Positions 16,790-26,648 of a stretch of DNA of 64,000 bases are shown here, piece by piece (positions within the stretch are counted from its first letter, which is position 1; every line of letters starts with the position of its first letter). The DNA comes from Izhakiella australiensis (GTDB lineage Bacteria > Pseudomonadota > Gammaproteobacteria > Enterobacterales > Enterobacteriaceae). The notes beneath the pieces were generated by a model, which searched no databases, was not told the DNA's origin, and saw nothing but the letters and a program-made list of their open reading frames with translations. The translations under genes were made by a program, and so were the position numbers. The DNA lies in NCBI RefSeq assembly GCF_002006995.1, contig NZ_MRUL01000014.1, positions 46,029-110,028 on the forward strand. The letters run 5' to 3'.

Positions 16790-17545
16790 TTATGCTCCCA
16801 GAGTTGAACCACCATCGACCACAATGTCCTGCAACGTTATATGGCTGGCGTGGCTGGATGCAAGAAACAAAATCGTATTAGCGATTTCTGCCGGACGGGC
16901 GATCTTGCCCAAAGGGATGCCCAGCTTGAACTGTTCGCCAAAGCCGCGAATACGCTGCTGCTCAGCATCGTCGCTGCTCCAGAGCGTGCGCTGCATATCG
17001 GTATCGGTTGAGCCCGGCGAGACGATGTTACAGCGCACGCCGTACGCCGCCAGTTCAAGCCCTACCGTCTGCGTCAGACTTTTCAGCGCCGCTTTTGACG
17101 CGCCGTAGACGCTCATACCAATACGCGGCGTATGCGCGGCATCAGAGGCCACCGTGACGATCGCCCCGCCCTGCTGGCGGCGAAACTGCGCCATGGTGTG
17201 CTGATAAAGATTGAAGGCGCCGCCGACGTTAACGGCAAAAGTTTGCTGCCAGTCTTCCGTCGACAGCGTATCGGTAACGCCCATGCGCAGAATGCCTGCC
17301 GCGTTGACCAGCACGTCCAGCCGCTTGCCCTCTGGCAGCAAACGGCGGCACACCTGCGCCACCTGCGCGCCGTCGGCCACATCCATAATTTCGGTCACAA
17401 AAGGGTAAGGCCCAGCGGAAAAAGCCAGATCGAAGCCGGTAACCTCGGCCCCTGCTTCAGCAAACGCCAACGCGGCAGCGTAACCGATCCCTTTGCCCGC
17501 ACCGGTTACCCATACCCGCTGACCGTGAAAATCCAACGCCGCCAT
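16790..17545 (-). CDS. entA: EntA, 2,3-dihydro-2,3-dihydroxybenzoate dehydrogenase
   Basis: The protein has 251 residues and is a short-chain dehydrogenase. The NAD motif VTGAGKGIGYAAALAF lies at residues about 12-27, NAAG near 84, and the catalytic YGASK near 145. EntA oxidises the isochorismate-derived dihydrodiol to 2,3-dihydroxybenzoate in the cytosol. Its start codon abuts the entB stop, so the two are translationally linked. Confidence 0.97.
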   Translation of the reverse strand: MAALDFHGQRVWVTGAGKGIGYAAALAFAEAGAEVTGFDLAFSAGPYPFVTEIMDVADGAQVAQVCRRLLPEGKRLDVLVNAAGILRMGVTDTLSTEDWQQTFAVNVGGAFNLYQHTMAQFRRQQGGAIVTVASDAAHTPRIGMSVYGASKAALKSLTQTVGLELAAYGVRCNIVSPGSTDTDMQRTLWSSDDAEQQRIRGFGEQFKLGIPLGKIARPAEIANTILFLASSHASHITLQDIVVDGGSTLGA

Positions 17546-18396
17546 TACTTCACCTCACGCGACAGCAGCGCCCACCAGGCATCAATGGTGGGATTTTTCG
17601 CCAGCATGACAAAATCAATATCCTGATGGGCTTTGCGCCAGCGCGCCGCCAGCGCCATCATACGTACGGAGTCGAGACCGTAATCAATCAGATTTTCGTC
17701 ATCCAGCGGCTGGTCTGACTCATCAAGCAGCGGCAGGATCAGCGCACGCAGCGCGGCTTTGGAACCGGGGAGCGGCAGCAGTTCTTCGGTCATCACCACG
17801 CGACCGGCGCGGCCGGCAACGAATTTCAGCGCCATTAAATGCTCGTCGCGGCTAAAGTCCGCCAGCGCATCGGCTACCATAAAGGGCTTGATATCGCGCA
17901 TAAATGCATCGATGGCGGTCGTCATGCAGCCGATGTGGGCGTAAACCCCGGTAATAATCAGCTGGTCGCGCCCGGTTTCTTTGAGCATTTGCTCCAGCGG
18001 CGAACGGTGAAAAGCGCTATAGCGCCATTTGACCAGCATGGTGTCCGATTCATCGGGCGCCAGCGCCGCCACGACCTTTTGCTGCTGCGGCGAGCGGGTC
18101 AGACCCGGTCCCCACATATCGTTCAGCAGCGCGCGATCTTCATCGCTCTGCGTTGAAGGCTGCGCGGTATAGTAAACCGGGATATTTTGCTGCTTACAAA
18201 ATTGGCGCAGCGCCGCGATATTCGCCACCACTTTGTCCATCATCGGGCTGTCATCGCCCCAGAAGTTGAGAAAGTAATCCTGCATATCGTGGATCAACAG
18301 CGCGGCGCGCTGCGGCTCGAACGTCCAGCTGACTTTATTCAGCGGCACGTCTTGCGCCGAGGGCAGCGTGTAGGACTGTAATTTTGGAATAGCCAT
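17545..18396 (-). CDS. entB: EntB, isochorismatase and aryl carrier protein
   Basis: The protein has 283 residues. The N-terminal isochorismatase domain has ALLIHDMQDYFLNFWGDDSP with the catalytic Asp, and GVYAHIGCMTTAIDAFM. A C-terminal aryl carrier domain holds DYGLDSVRMM, with Ser 243 as the phosphopantetheine site loaded by EntD. It makes 2,3-dihydro-2,3-dihydroxybenzoate and then presents 2,3-dihydroxybenzoate to EntF. It lies 16 bases after entE. Confidence 0.97.
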   Translation of the reverse strand: MAIPKLQSYTLPSAQDVPLNKVSWTFEPQRAALLIHDMQDYFLNFWGDDSPMMDKVVANIAALRQFCKQQNIPVYYTAQPSTQSDEDRALLNDMWGPGLTRSPQQQKVVAALAPDESDTMLVKWRYSAFHRSPLEQMLKETGRDQLIITGVYAHIGCMTTAIDAFMRDIKPFMVADALADFSRDEHLMALKFVAGRAGRVVMTEELLPLPGSKAALRALILPLLDESDQPLDDENLIDYGLDSVRMMALAARWRKAHQDIDFVMLAKNPTIDAWWALLSREVK

Positions 18397-18412
18397 GATA
18401 ATTCTCTCTGAT

Positions 18413-20023
18413 TCAGGCCTGCGGGCGGCGATCCAGCCGCTGGCGTAAGCGTTTTTTATCTACTTTACCCACCGGCGTCAGCGGCAGCTCATCCACCAGC
18501 TCAACGCGATCCGGCAGCTTAAATTCGGCGACGCCCTGCTCGCGCAAAAAACGGCGCACGTCTACCGCGCGCAGCGGGGCTTTCACCACCAGATAAGCGC
18601 AGCTTTTCTCACCCAGCAGGCTGTCGTCGATGCTAACCAGCGCCGCGTAGATCACCGCGTCATGGCGCAGCAGCAGGTTTTCGATCTCTTCTGCGGCGAT
18701 CTTCTCGCCGCCGCGATTGATCTGATCTTTTTCCCGTCCCTGCACGGTGATGTAGCCCTGCTCGTCGATCGAGATCAGATCGCCTGAGCAGTAGAAACCG
18801 TGACGATCAAAAGCCTGAGCATTATGTTCCGGGCTGTTGTAATAACCGCGAAAGGTATAGGGTCCACGCGTCATCAGCCGTCCGACTTCGCCGTTTGGTA
18901 AAGGGTTGCCGTGTTCATCGGCGACCCATACTTCATCATCAGGGCTCATTGGCCGGCCCTGCGTATTGATAATGCGGTCCGGAGGATCGTCCAGCCGGGT
19001 ATAGTTAACTAACCCCTCCGCCATGCCGAAAACCTGCTGCAGCTGACAGCCGATTTCATCCTGAATACGCGCGGCCAGGGTGGCAGACAGCCGCGCGCCG
19101 CCGACCTGTAGCAGCGTCAGCGAAGCCAACGGCTGATTGCCTCCCCACTCCCTGATGGCTTGCAGCCACAGGCTTACAGCAGGTGGTACCAGCGCCGTCA
19201 CGTTAATCTGATGGCGTTCAATCAACGCAAAACACAGCGTTGCGCTGGGATCGGCCGCCAGCACTACGCAACCTTGGGCGAGAAAAACCCCCAGCGCGCC
19301 CGGTGAACTCAACGGATAGTTATGGGCGGCGGGCAGCGCGCAAAGATAGCGCGTATTGTGATCAAACTGGCAAATCTCGTTACTGCGGCGAATGCTGTAG
19401 TCATAATCGTTGTGGGTGCGGGGGATAAGCTTCGGCGTGCCGGTGCTGCCGCCGGACAGCTGAAAAAAAGCCACTTCATCGCTGGCAGATGGCGAAGCGA
19501 CAAAATCAACGGCCGGTCGTTCAATGGCAGCATCCAGATTATATTCACCGCTGTCGTTGCGCAGCAGCACCACGCGCAGCGAACGCTGCTCATCAACTAA
19601 GACGTTCAAAAACGCGTTATCGGTGAACAGCGCGTGTTGGCGATCGGCAATCAGCAGCGCCGGTTGAATTTGCGTGGCATAGGCGGTCAGCTCGCTGCGC
19701 TGATGGCTAAACAGCGCATTAACCGGCGCAACACCGATTTTCAGCAGGGCAAACAGCGTAATGTAGAACTCGGCAACGTTGCCAAGCTGCACTAAGGCCG
19801 TTTCCCCCGCCTGCAAACCCGCACGTTTCAGCGAGCAGGCCAGGTTATCAGCCGCCTGGTTTACCTGGCGATAGCTGAAATGCCGTTCACCCTCTATCAG
19901 CGCCAGCGCATCGCTTTCACCGTGGCGGGAAAGGATGTCGGTCAGCGGTAAATCCTGCCAGTAACCTTTTTCACGATAGCGCGCTGCCAGATCGTCCGGC
20001 CAGCGGCTGTAAGGAATACGCAT
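18413..20023 (-). CDS. entE: EntE, 2,3-dihydroxybenzoate-AMP ligase
   Basis: The protein has 536 residues and is a stand-alone adenylation enzyme. The core motif [19 protein letters not shown] lies near residue 190, [15 protein letters not shown] near 335, and the hinge and catalytic-lysine region [16 protein letters not shown] at the end. It activates 2,3-dihydroxybenzoate and transfers it to EntB. It is the second gene of the operon, 17 bases after entC. Confidence 0.97.
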   Translation of the reverse strand: MRIPYSRWPDDLAARYREKGYWQDLPLTDILSRHGESDALALIEGERHFSYRQVNQAADNLACSLKRAGLQAGETALVQLGNVAEFYITLFALLKIGVAPVNALFSHQRSELTAYATQIQPALLIADRQHALFTDNAFLNVLVDEQRSLRVVLLRNDSGEYNLDAAIERPAVDFVASPSASDEVAFFQLSGGSTGTPKLIPRTHNDYDYSIRRSNEICQFDHNTRYLCALPAAHNYPLSSPGALGVFLAQGCVVLAADPSATLCFALIERHQINVTALVPPAVSLWLQAIREWGGNQPLASLTLLQVGGARLSATLAARIQDEIGCQLQQVFGMAEGLVNYTRLDDPPDRIINTQGRPMSPDDEVWVADEHGNPLPNGEVGRLMTRGPYTFRGYYNSPEHNAQAFDRHGFYCSGDLISIDEQGYITVQGREKDQINRGGEKIAAEEIENLLLRHDAVIYAALVSIDDSLLGEKSCAYLVVKAPLRAVDVRRFLREQGVAEFKLPDRVELVDELPLTPVGKVDKKRLRQRLDRRPQA

Positions 20024-20040
20024 ATTTTGCCTTTTATTTA

Positions 20041-21216
20041 TTAGTGCAAACCGAAAACGTTAAGCATGGTGGCCAGCTTGACGCCGGTTTCCCGCCACTC
20101 GGACTCCGGGGAGGAGGCCGGTACAATGCCGGCGCCGGCAAACAGACGCACCTGATTTTCACGCAGACGGGCGCAGCGGATGGTAACAACCCATTCGCCG
20201 TTGCCCTGGTCGTCGCACCAGCCAACAATGCCGCCGAACAGCTGGCGGTCAAAAGGCTCAAGCTCATCAATCAGCCGTTTCGCCGTCTGATGCGGAAAGC
20301 CGCTTAGCGCAGGGGTAGGATGCAGCAGACAGGCAAGCGCCAGCGCGTTTTGCCCGGCATGGGCAGTGCCTTCAATCAGCGTTGCCAGATGCCAGAGTGT
20401 GGGCGTGGTGATCAGCTGTGGAGAATCGGGAACGCTCAGCCGTTGGCAGCAGGGATCCAGCACCCGGCGCATCGCCTGGATAACCAGCTGATGCTCATGG
20501 CGATCTTTTTCTGAGGCCAGCAGCCTGTCTCCCGCCTCTCTGTCCAGCGCCGCATCGCCCTGCCGGCGTGCCGAGCCTGCCAGCGGCAGCGAACTGAAGC
20601 GGTCCCCTTGTTTACGCAGCAGCAGCTCCGGGCTGGCGCCTAACAGCACGCCGCCATCCGGCAGCGGTACGTGAAAATTAAAGCTGGCCGGATTCTGCGC
20701 AACCAGCCGCGTCAGCAGCTGGCGGCTGTCGGGGGCTTTATCAGTAGTAATGTCAATCAGCCTTGAGAGCACCACCTTATCCACCTCTGGCGTGGCGGTC
20801 AGGCCGGCGGCGCTGGCTACCATCGACTCGAAGCGCTGCTGTGCCGGAATTTCCTTACGCTCGATAATATTCATCGCCGCAGGCTCTGGCGCCTGTGCGG
20901 CCGCCTGCTGTTCTTCGCTGCGCGTGAAGGATTCACAGCGTTGCGGTATGAACAGCGCCGAGGGCTGGCTGGTATCGAAAGGAATCGCGCCGACGACAAC
21001 CGGATTAACGATGCCGGCCGCTCTGGCCTGTGAAAAGGCCTCAGCTGTCTGCCGCTGAAAAGCGCCGTCCATATTACCGCCATCGGCAGCAGGCAGAGAC
21101 AAGCGCCGGAAGCAGCCGGAGGTGGTAAAACAGCGATGGGGCGACATAAAGAAAAAGCTGTCGGGCTTCAGCGATGCTGAAATCCCCCGGATGGTGCCTG
21201 AACTTGACGTTTCCAT
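20041..21216 (-). CDS. entC: EntC, isochorismate synthase
   Basis: The protein has 391 residues, aligning end to end with E. coli EntC from memory. It is a chorismate-binding fold, with [12 protein letters not shown] near 145, [17 protein letters not shown], the catalytic [13 protein letters not shown] near 240, and GGIVGWCD...[22 protein letters not shown] at the end. It converts chorismate to isochorismate, the first committed step. It leads the entCEBAH operon and is divergent from fepB across a 184-base promoter with a Fur-like box. Confidence 0.97.
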   Translation of the reverse strand: METSSSGTIRGISASLKPDSFFFMSPHRCFTTSGCFRRLSLPAADGGNMDGAFQRQTAEAFSQARAAGIVNPVVVGAIPFDTSQPSALFIPQRCESFTRSEEQQAAAQAPEPAAMNIIERKEIPAQQRFESMVASAAGLTATPEVDKVVLSRLIDITTDKAPDSRQLLTRLVAQNPASFNFHVPLPDGGVLLGASPELLLRKQGDRFSSLPLAGSARRQGDAALDREAGDRLLASEKDRHEHQLVIQAMRRVLDPCCQRLSVPDSPQLITTPTLWHLATLIEGTAHAGQNALALACLLHPTPALSGFPHQTAKRLIDELEPFDRQLFGGIVGWCDDQGNGEWVVTIRCARLRENQVRLFAGAGIVPASSPESEWRETGVKLATMLNVFGLH

Positions 21217-21245
21217 ACTACCCCCACAGAAACGATAACGGTATT

Positions 21246-21264
21246 AATAATGGTTATCATTTTT
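21246..21264. promoter_or_regulatory. Fur-box-like operator between entC and fepB
   Basis: AATAATGGTTATCATTTTT matches 14 of 19 bases of the consensus GATAATGATAATCATTATC. It sits 30 bases upstream of the entC start in the divergent promoter, the same place as the Fur site in E. coli. Confidence 0.75.
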
Positions 21265-21400
21265 ATTTTGGTTTGGTAACCTAAATTTAAACGTCCTGTA
21301 TGTCAACCTTCTGACCGCATACAGCGCGAACGAAGCTTGCTTCTCCAGCAGCTGATAACCAAAATGCGATGTTTTCATCGGCACAATAAGGATCTTATCC

Positions 21401-22369
21401 GTGAACTTCTCTTCTTTATGGCGCAACGTCTGGCTGGCAGCGGCTCTGCTGGTTGTCGGAACTGGTGCCGCCCGGTCTGCTGACTGGCCACGGCAAATAA
21501 CCGATAGCCACGGCAGCCATACGCTGGAACATAAGCCGCTGCGTATTGTTTCCACCAGCGTCACCCTGACGGGATCGCTGCTGGCCATTGATGCGCCGGT
21601 CATCGCCAGCGGCGCCACCACGCCCAATAATCGCGTCGCTGACGACCAGGGGTTCCTGCGCCAGTGGGGCAGCGTCGCGAAAGCGCGAAAATTGACGCGC
21701 TTATATATCGGCGAACCCAGCGCTGAAGCGGTCGCCGCGCAGATGCCCGACCTGATTCTGGTCAGCGCCAGCGGCGGCGACTCGGCGCTGGCGCTTTACG
21801 ACCAGCTGTCGCAGATTGCGCCAACCATTGTGGTCGATTACGGCGATGAAAGCTGGCAGGCCCTGCTCACCCGACTCGGTGCCATCACCGGCGAGGAAAA
21901 ACAGGCTGCCGCCCGCATTGCCAGCTTCAATCAGCGGCTAGCCGAAGTAAAACAGCGTATTAAACTGCCGCCTCAGCCGGTCAGCTCTCTGGTGTATACC
22001 GCTGCGGCGCGCAGCGCCAATCTGTGGACGCCGGAATCGGCTCAGGGAAAACTGTTGCAGCAGCTGGGAATGACCCTCGCAACGCTGCCGGCGGGCCTGC
22101 ACGGCGGCCACAGCCAGGGCAAGCGCAGCGATATTATTCAGCTGGGTGGCGAGAATCTGGCGGCGGGGCTGAACGGCCAATCGCTGTTTCTGTTCGCGGG
22201 CGATAACAAGGACGCCGACGCGATCTACGCCAACCCACTGCTTGCTCATCTGCCTGCGGTACAGCACAAGCGTGTTTATGCCCTGGGCAGTGAAACCTTC
22301 CGCCTCGATTATTACAGCGCCATGCTGATACTCGATCGCCTCAACACCCTGCTCGCCCCCGGTCAGTAA
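21401..22369 (+). CDS. fepB: FepB, periplasmic ferric-enterobactin binding protein
   Basis: The protein has 322 residues, with a GTG start at 21401 behind AAGGA. The Sec signal peptide is cleaved near GAARSA-DW (about residue 27). It is a class III solute-binding protein, with [27 protein letters not shown] near 45 and [22 protein letters not shown] near 275. It passes ferric enterobactin from FepA to FepDGC. It is monocistronic and converges on entS. Confidence 0.95.
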   Translation: MNFSSLWRNVWLAAALLVVGTGAARSADWPRQITDSHGSHTLEHKPLRIVSTSVTLTGSLLAIDAPVIASGATTPNNRVADDQGFLRQWGSVAKARKLTRLYIGEPSAEAVAAQMPDLILVSASGGDSALALYDQLSQIAPTIVVDYGDESWQALLTRLGAITGEEKQAAARIASFNQRLAEVKQRIKLPPQPVSSLVYTAAARSANLWTPESAQGKLLQQLGMTLATLPAGLHGGHSQGKRSDIIQLGGENLAAGLNGQSLFLFAGDNKDADAIYANPLLAHLPAVQHKRVYALGSETFRLDYYSAMLILDRLNTLLAPGQ

Positions 22370-22378
22370 TCGCTACCC

Positions 22379-22398
22379 GACAGGCCACGCGGCCTGTC
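22379..22398. terminator. Hairpin between convergent fepB and entS
   Basis: The stem GACAGGCC/GGCCTGTC with an ACGC loop lies between the two stop codons. There is no long T run, so it is a hairpin that probably limits read-through in both directions. Confidence 0.5.
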
Positions 22399-22403
22399 TG
22401 GGG

Positions 22404-23642
22404 CTATGACTGCGGCACCATCGTCTGACGAAACCGCCGCAGCTCGCGCAGCAGTAGCAATAACATGACGCCGCACAACACCAGCGCCCAGCCGCTGGCG
22501 CTGGCCGATCCGGCTGGCGTCATAATCGCGCCCAGCCCGCCGATCAGCGCCGCGCCGATAGCGTCGCCGGTCACGTTTTGCGCCGTCCACAGGCCGTTAA
22601 TCCGCCCCAGCATCGCTTCCGGCGTCTGAGTTTGGATCAGCGTGTATTGCAGCAGCGAGCTAATGGCGCTGAGCCAGCCGAACGCCGCCAGAAACAACGC
22701 GCCCAGCCCCCAGAACGGCATCAGGCTGAACAACGCAATAGCGATAAACGAGCCAATAGTGGTTAACAGCATCACCCGGCCGGGACGAGATGTTTGCGCC
22801 AGCTGCCCGCTGGTCAGCGCGCCCAGCGCCGCCCCCAGCGGAATGGCGGCATACAGAATGCCAATCGCGGCGGTGGACATCTGCCAGTGAATAGCCAGCG
22901 CCGGGTAAAGCACCCGCACCGCACTGGCCATTGTCAGCAGCGCGCCCAGCAGCGCAATACCGCCAATCAGCGGGCTGTTGAACAAAAATCTCACGCCCTC
23001 AAGCAGCGACTTCAGGGGATGAACGCGCTGCTGAGGCGGCGGCGGGATCGCGGGTAAACGCAGCAGCGTCAGGGTGGTGATAAAGGTGCCGGCGGCGGCA
23101 AGGGCGTAGTTCCAGCTCAGCCCGCAGGTCGCCAGCAGCAGGCCGCCGATCATGGGTGAAATCACCGATCCTAAACGCACGGTCAGCATGGTAATCGCCC
23201 CGGCCTGCATCAGGTTATCCCGGCCAACCAGCGCCGGCGTGGCCGCCAGCAGCGCCGTTACCCCGATAGAGGCGAAAAATCCATCCCAGATCCCCAGCAG
23301 ATAAATGGCAATCAGCGAAGGCTGAGGCAGCTGAGCATTTAGCCACAGGCCGATAAAGCCGAGGCCGCAGGTAGCGCGCGCCAGCAGGATGAGCTTTTTG
23401 CGCTCGTAGCGGTCCGCCAGCACCCCGCCGGCCATCATGCCGATAAACATCGTGCAGCCGGTTAAGGTGACCGCCAGCCCGACCTGCCAGGTAGAGTGCG
23501 TCATCATCTGTAGCTGAACCGGTACCGCCACCCCTAATAAGCCCAGCGATAAAATGGAGATAAAACGTGCCAGAAAGACCGCACGAAAAGCCGGATTGGT
23601 TTTCAGCAGGCTCATATTTAACAGCCAGGATTGTCGATTCAT
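22404..23642 (-). CDS. entS: EntS, enterobactin exporter
   Basis: The protein has 412 residues and is an MFS transporter with twelve hydrophobic segments. [23 protein letters not shown] in TM1, [18 protein letters not shown] in the first loop and [23 protein letters not shown] near 330 match EntS. It moves newly made enterobactin across the inner membrane. It is divergent from fepD and shares its Fur-controlled promoter. Confidence 0.95.
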   Translation of the reverse strand: MNRQSWLLNMSLLKTNPAFRAVFLARFISILSLGLLGVAVPVQLQMMTHSTWQVGLAVTLTGCTMFIGMMAGGVLADRYERKKLILLARATCGLGFIGLWLNAQLPQPSLIAIYLLGIWDGFFASIGVTALLAATPALVGRDNLMQAGAITMLTVRLGSVISPMIGGLLLATCGLSWNYALAAAGTFITTLTLLRLPAIPPPPQQRVHPLKSLLEGVRFLFNSPLIGGIALLGALLTMASAVRVLYPALAIHWQMSTAAIGILYAAIPLGAALGALTSGQLAQTSRPGRVMLLTTIGSFIAIALFSLMPFWGLGALFLAAFGWLSAISSLLQYTLIQTQTPEAMLGRINGLWTAQNVTGDAIGAALIGGLGAIMTPAGSASASGWALVLCGVMLLLLLRELRRFRQTMVPQS

Positions 23643-23716
23643 CTACTGCGCCCTGATACTTTTTTCATACTGTTCCGCAAGCGCGCATGCTAACATAAAC
23701 GAATAAGATAAATAAC

Positions 23717-23735
23717 GATAACTATTATCATTATC
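23717..23735. promoter_or_regulatory. Fur box between entS and fepD
   Basis: GATAACTATTATCATTATC matches 16 of 19 bases of the Fur consensus, the best site in the window. It lies 19 bases ahead of the fepD start and 75 bases ahead of entS, so it should control both in response to iron. Confidence 0.88.
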
Positions 23736-23753
23736 AATGCCACGGAAGCTGTT

Positions 23754-24761
23754 ATGTTGTTTTCTCCGACCGTGATGCGCATCGTTAACGTATCCGCGTT
23801 GCTAATATTGTTGCTGCTAGCCGTCTTACTGAGTCTGGCTATCGGCGCAAAACCTTTACCCCTGTCGGTGGTGACTAACGCTCTGGTCGGCAGTTGCCAG
23901 AGCTCAGATTGTATTATCGTGCTGGACGCCAGGCTGCCGCGTACTCTGGCCGGCCTGCTGGCCGGCGGCGCGCTGGGCCTTTCCGGCGCGCTGATGCAGA
24001 CCCTGACCCGTAATCCACTGGCCGACCCGGGTATTCTGGGGGTCAACGCCGGCGCCAGCTTTGCCATCGTGCTCAGCGCAGCGCTGCTGGGCGTTTCCTC
24101 GCCGCAGGGGCTGCTGCTGGTCGCCTTCTGCGGTGCCCTGGCCGCCTCGCTGCTGGTCGCCTTTACCGGTAGCCAGGGCGGAGGACAGCTCAGTCCGGTG
24201 CGCCTGACGCTGGCAGGCGTCGCTTTCGGCGCCGTGCTGGAAGGGCTTTCCAGCGGTATCGCCTTGCTCAACCCTGACGTATACGATCAGCTACGTTTCT
24301 GGCAGGCCGGTTCGCTGGATATTCGCACCCTGCAAACGCTGAAAATTGTCTTAATTCCGGCGCTGATTGCCGCCGCGCTGGCGCTGATGTTAAGCCGCTC
24401 GTTGAACAGCCTGAGCCTGGGCAATGATGCCGCCACTGCGCTCGGCAGTCGGGTGGCGCGTACCCAGCTTGCCGGTCTGCTGGTGATTAGCGTGCTGTGC
24501 GGCAGCGCCACCGCGCTGGTCGGTCCCATTACCTTCATCGGCCTGATGATGCCCCATATCGCCCGCTGGCTGGTGGGCAGCGATCACCGCTGGTCGCTGC
24601 CCGTCACCCTGCTGGCCACGCCGGTTCTGTTGCTGTTTGCCGATATCATTGGCCGCCTGCTGGTTCCCGGCGAGCTCCGCGTCTCGGTGGTCAGCGCCTT
24701 TATCGGCGCGCCGGTGCTCATCTGGCTGGTGCGCCGCCAGGCGGGAGGACGCAGACGATGA
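23754..24761 (+). CDS. fepD: FepD, ferric-enterobactin ABC permease
   Basis: The protein has 335 residues and is a FecCD-family permease with about nine or ten transmembrane helices. DARLPRTLAGLLAGGALGLSGALMQTLTRNPLADPGILGVNAGA near residue 60 is the family signature, and GLMMPHIARWLVG near 265 contacts the ATPase. It pairs with FepG. Its stop overlaps the fepG start (ATGA). Confidence 0.97.
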   Translation: MLFSPTVMRIVNVSALLILLLLAVLLSLAIGAKPLPLSVVTNALVGSCQSSDCIIVLDARLPRTLAGLLAGGALGLSGALMQTLTRNPLADPGILGVNAGASFAIVLSAALLGVSSPQGLLLVAFCGALAASLLVAFTGSQGGGQLSPVRLTLAGVAFGAVLEGLSSGIALLNPDVYDQLRFWQAGSLDIRTLQTLKIVLIPALIAAALALMLSRSLNSLSLGNDAATALGSRVARTQLAGLLVISVLCGSATALVGPITFIGLMMPHIARWLVGSDHRWSLPVTLLATPVLLLFADIIGRLLVPGELRVSVVSAFIGAPVLIWLVRRQAGGRRR

Positions 24762-25750
24762 TCGCCACCTCCCGCCGCTTAATCATCAGCGGCTTGCTGC
24801 TGCTGAGCGCCAACCTCTTGCTGAGCTTATGGAGCCTGCGCAGCGGCAGCGTGTCGCTGGAGCTTAATCAGGTGCTTGATGCGCTGCTGGGTAACGGCCC
24901 GCACGCGGTCAGGCTGGTGGTGACCGAGTGGCGCCTGCCGCGCGTGCTGATGGCGCTGTTAATCGGCGCCGCACTTGGCGTCAGCGGCGCCATCTTTCAG
25001 TCATTGATGCGCAACCCGCTCGGCAGCCCTGATGTGATGGGCTTTAACACCGGCGCCTGGAGCGGCGTACTGGTGGCGATGGTGATGTTCGGCCAGAACC
25101 TGACCGCCATCGCGCTGGCGGCGATGGCCGGTGGCATACTCACTTCGCTGCTGGTCTGGCTGCTGGCCTGGCGCAACGGAATTGAAACCTTCCGGCTGAT
25201 TATTATCGGCATCGGCGTGCGCGCCATGCTGATTGCCTTTAATACCTGGCTGCTGTTACGCGCGACGCTGGAGACCGCGCTGTCGGCTGGCTTGTGGAAT
25301 GCCGGTTCGCTCAACGGACTGACCTGGGCGAAAATCTGGCCCTCAGCGCCGATAATGGCCTTAATGCTGCTATGCGCCGCGCTGCTGGCCCGTCGCATGC
25401 GCATGCTGGAAATGGGCGATGACAGCGCCTGCGCGCTCGGAGTGCGGATCGAACGTTCGCGCCTGCTGCTGCTGCTGGTCGCCGTTACGCTGACGGCCGC
25501 GGCCACCGCGCTGGCCGGGCCGATCTCCTTCATTGCGCTGGTGGCGCCGCATATCGCCAGGCGCATCAGCGGCAGCTCACGCTGGCTGCTGCTGCAGTCG
25601 GCGCTGTGCAGTGCTTTGCTGCTGCTGCTGGCAGATTTTTGCGCCCAGCGGCTGCTCCTTCCCTACCAGCTGCCCGTCGGCGTCGTGACGGTCAGCATCG
25701 GCGGCATTTATCTTATCGCGTTGTTAATTCAGGAGTCCCGTAAACGATGA
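24758..25750 (+). CDS. fepG: FepG, ferric-enterobactin ABC permease
   Basis: The start is placed at the ATG at 24758, which overlaps the fepD stop and has GGAGG upstream; the longer open frame is the shadow of fepD. The product has 330 residues and is a FecCD-family permease. EWRLPRVLMALLIGAALGVSGAIFQSLMRNPLGSPDVMGFNTGA near 50 and ALVAPHIARRISG near 255 are present. It forms the FepDG channel in the inner membrane and overlaps fepC by 4 bases. Confidence 0.97.
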   Translation: MIATSRRLIISGLLLLSANLLLSLWSLRSGSVSLELNQVLDALLGNGPHAVRLVVTEWRLPRVLMALLIGAALGVSGAIFQSLMRNPLGSPDVMGFNTGAWSGVLVAMVMFGQNLTAIALAAMAGGILTSLLVWLLAWRNGIETFRLIIIGIGVRAMLIAFNTWLLLRATLETALSAGLWNAGSLNGLTWAKIWPSAPIMALMLLCAALLARRMRMLEMGDDSACALGVRIERSRLLLLLVAVTLTAAATALAGPISFIALVAPHIARRISGSSRWLLLQSALCSALLLLLADFCAQRLLLPYQLPVGVVTVSIGGIYLIALLIQESRKR

Positions 25751-26544
25751 GCGAAACCGAGACGCGCCTGCGCGGCGAGCGGCTAACGCTGGCGTATGGC
25801 AAAAAGCGCATTGCGGAAAATCTGACGGTCGCCATTCCCGACGGTCAGTTCACGGCGATTATCGGCCCTAACGGCTGTGGTAAATCAACGCTGCTTCGCA
25901 CGCTGAGCCGCCTGATGACCCCGCAGCACGGGCAGGTTTATCTTGATGGCGAACAGATCCAGCGCTACGCCAGCAAAGAAGTAGCCCGCCGCATCGGCCT
26001 GCTGGCGCAAAACGCGACCACGCCGGAAGATATTAGCGTGCGCGAGCTGGTGGCGCGCGGGCGCTATCCGCACCAGCCGCTGTTTACCCGCTGGCGCGAC
26101 GAAGATGAACGGGCGGTAGTCCAGGCGATGGAGGCTACGTCCATCACCAGTCTGGCAGAGCAGAGCATGGATACCCTGTCCGGCGGCCAGCGCCAGCGCG
26201 CATGGATCGCCATGGTGCTGGCGCAGCAGACCGCCATTATGCTACTGGACGAACCGACCACCTGGCTTGATATCAGCCATCAGATCGATCTGCTGGAACT
26301 GCTGAGCGAGCTAAACCGCGAGCGCGGCTATACGCTGGCTGCGGTGCTGCACGATCTTAATCATGCCTGCCGCTACGCCACACATCTGATTGCACTGCGC
26401 GATGGACAGGTGCTGGCACAGGGCGCGCCCGGCGACATTGTTACCGCCGGGCTAATCGAGGCAGTTTACGGCCTGCGCTGCACCATCATCGACGATCCGG
26501 TCAGCCACACGCCGCTGGTTGTACCGCTGGGGCGCCGTCAGTGA
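25747..26544 (+). CDS. fepC: FepC, ferric-enterobactin ABC ATPase
   Basis: The protein has 265 residues. It has Walker A GPNGCGKSTLLR near 39, the ABC signature LSGGQRQRAWIAM near 142 and Walker B MLLDEPTTWLD near 163. It powers import of ferric enterobactin through FepDG. It is the last gene of fepDGC. In E. coli fepE lies next on the opposite strand; here only a 104-base gap separates fepC from entF. Confidence 0.97.
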   Translation: MSETETRLRGERLTLAYGKKRIAENLTVAIPDGQFTAIIGPNGCGKSTLLRTLSRLMTPQHGQVYLDGEQIQRYASKEVARRIGLLAQNATTPEDISVRELVARGRYPHQPLFTRWRDEDERAVVQAMEATSITSLAEQSMDTLSGGQRQRAWIAMVLAQQTAIMLLDEPTTWLDISHQIDLLELLSELNRERGYTLAAVLHDLNHACRYATHLIALRDGQVLAQGAPGDIVTAGLIEAVYGLRCTIIDDPVSHTPLVVPLGRRQ

Positions 26545-26648
26545 CAGCCCTGGCGATCATACCTGCGCCCCGCCGCCGGGTCTGACGGCAATCTCGCAGG
26601 CGGGCAGCTAAGCCGCGCCCGGCTGCGCCGCTGCTATCTTTTACGCCA

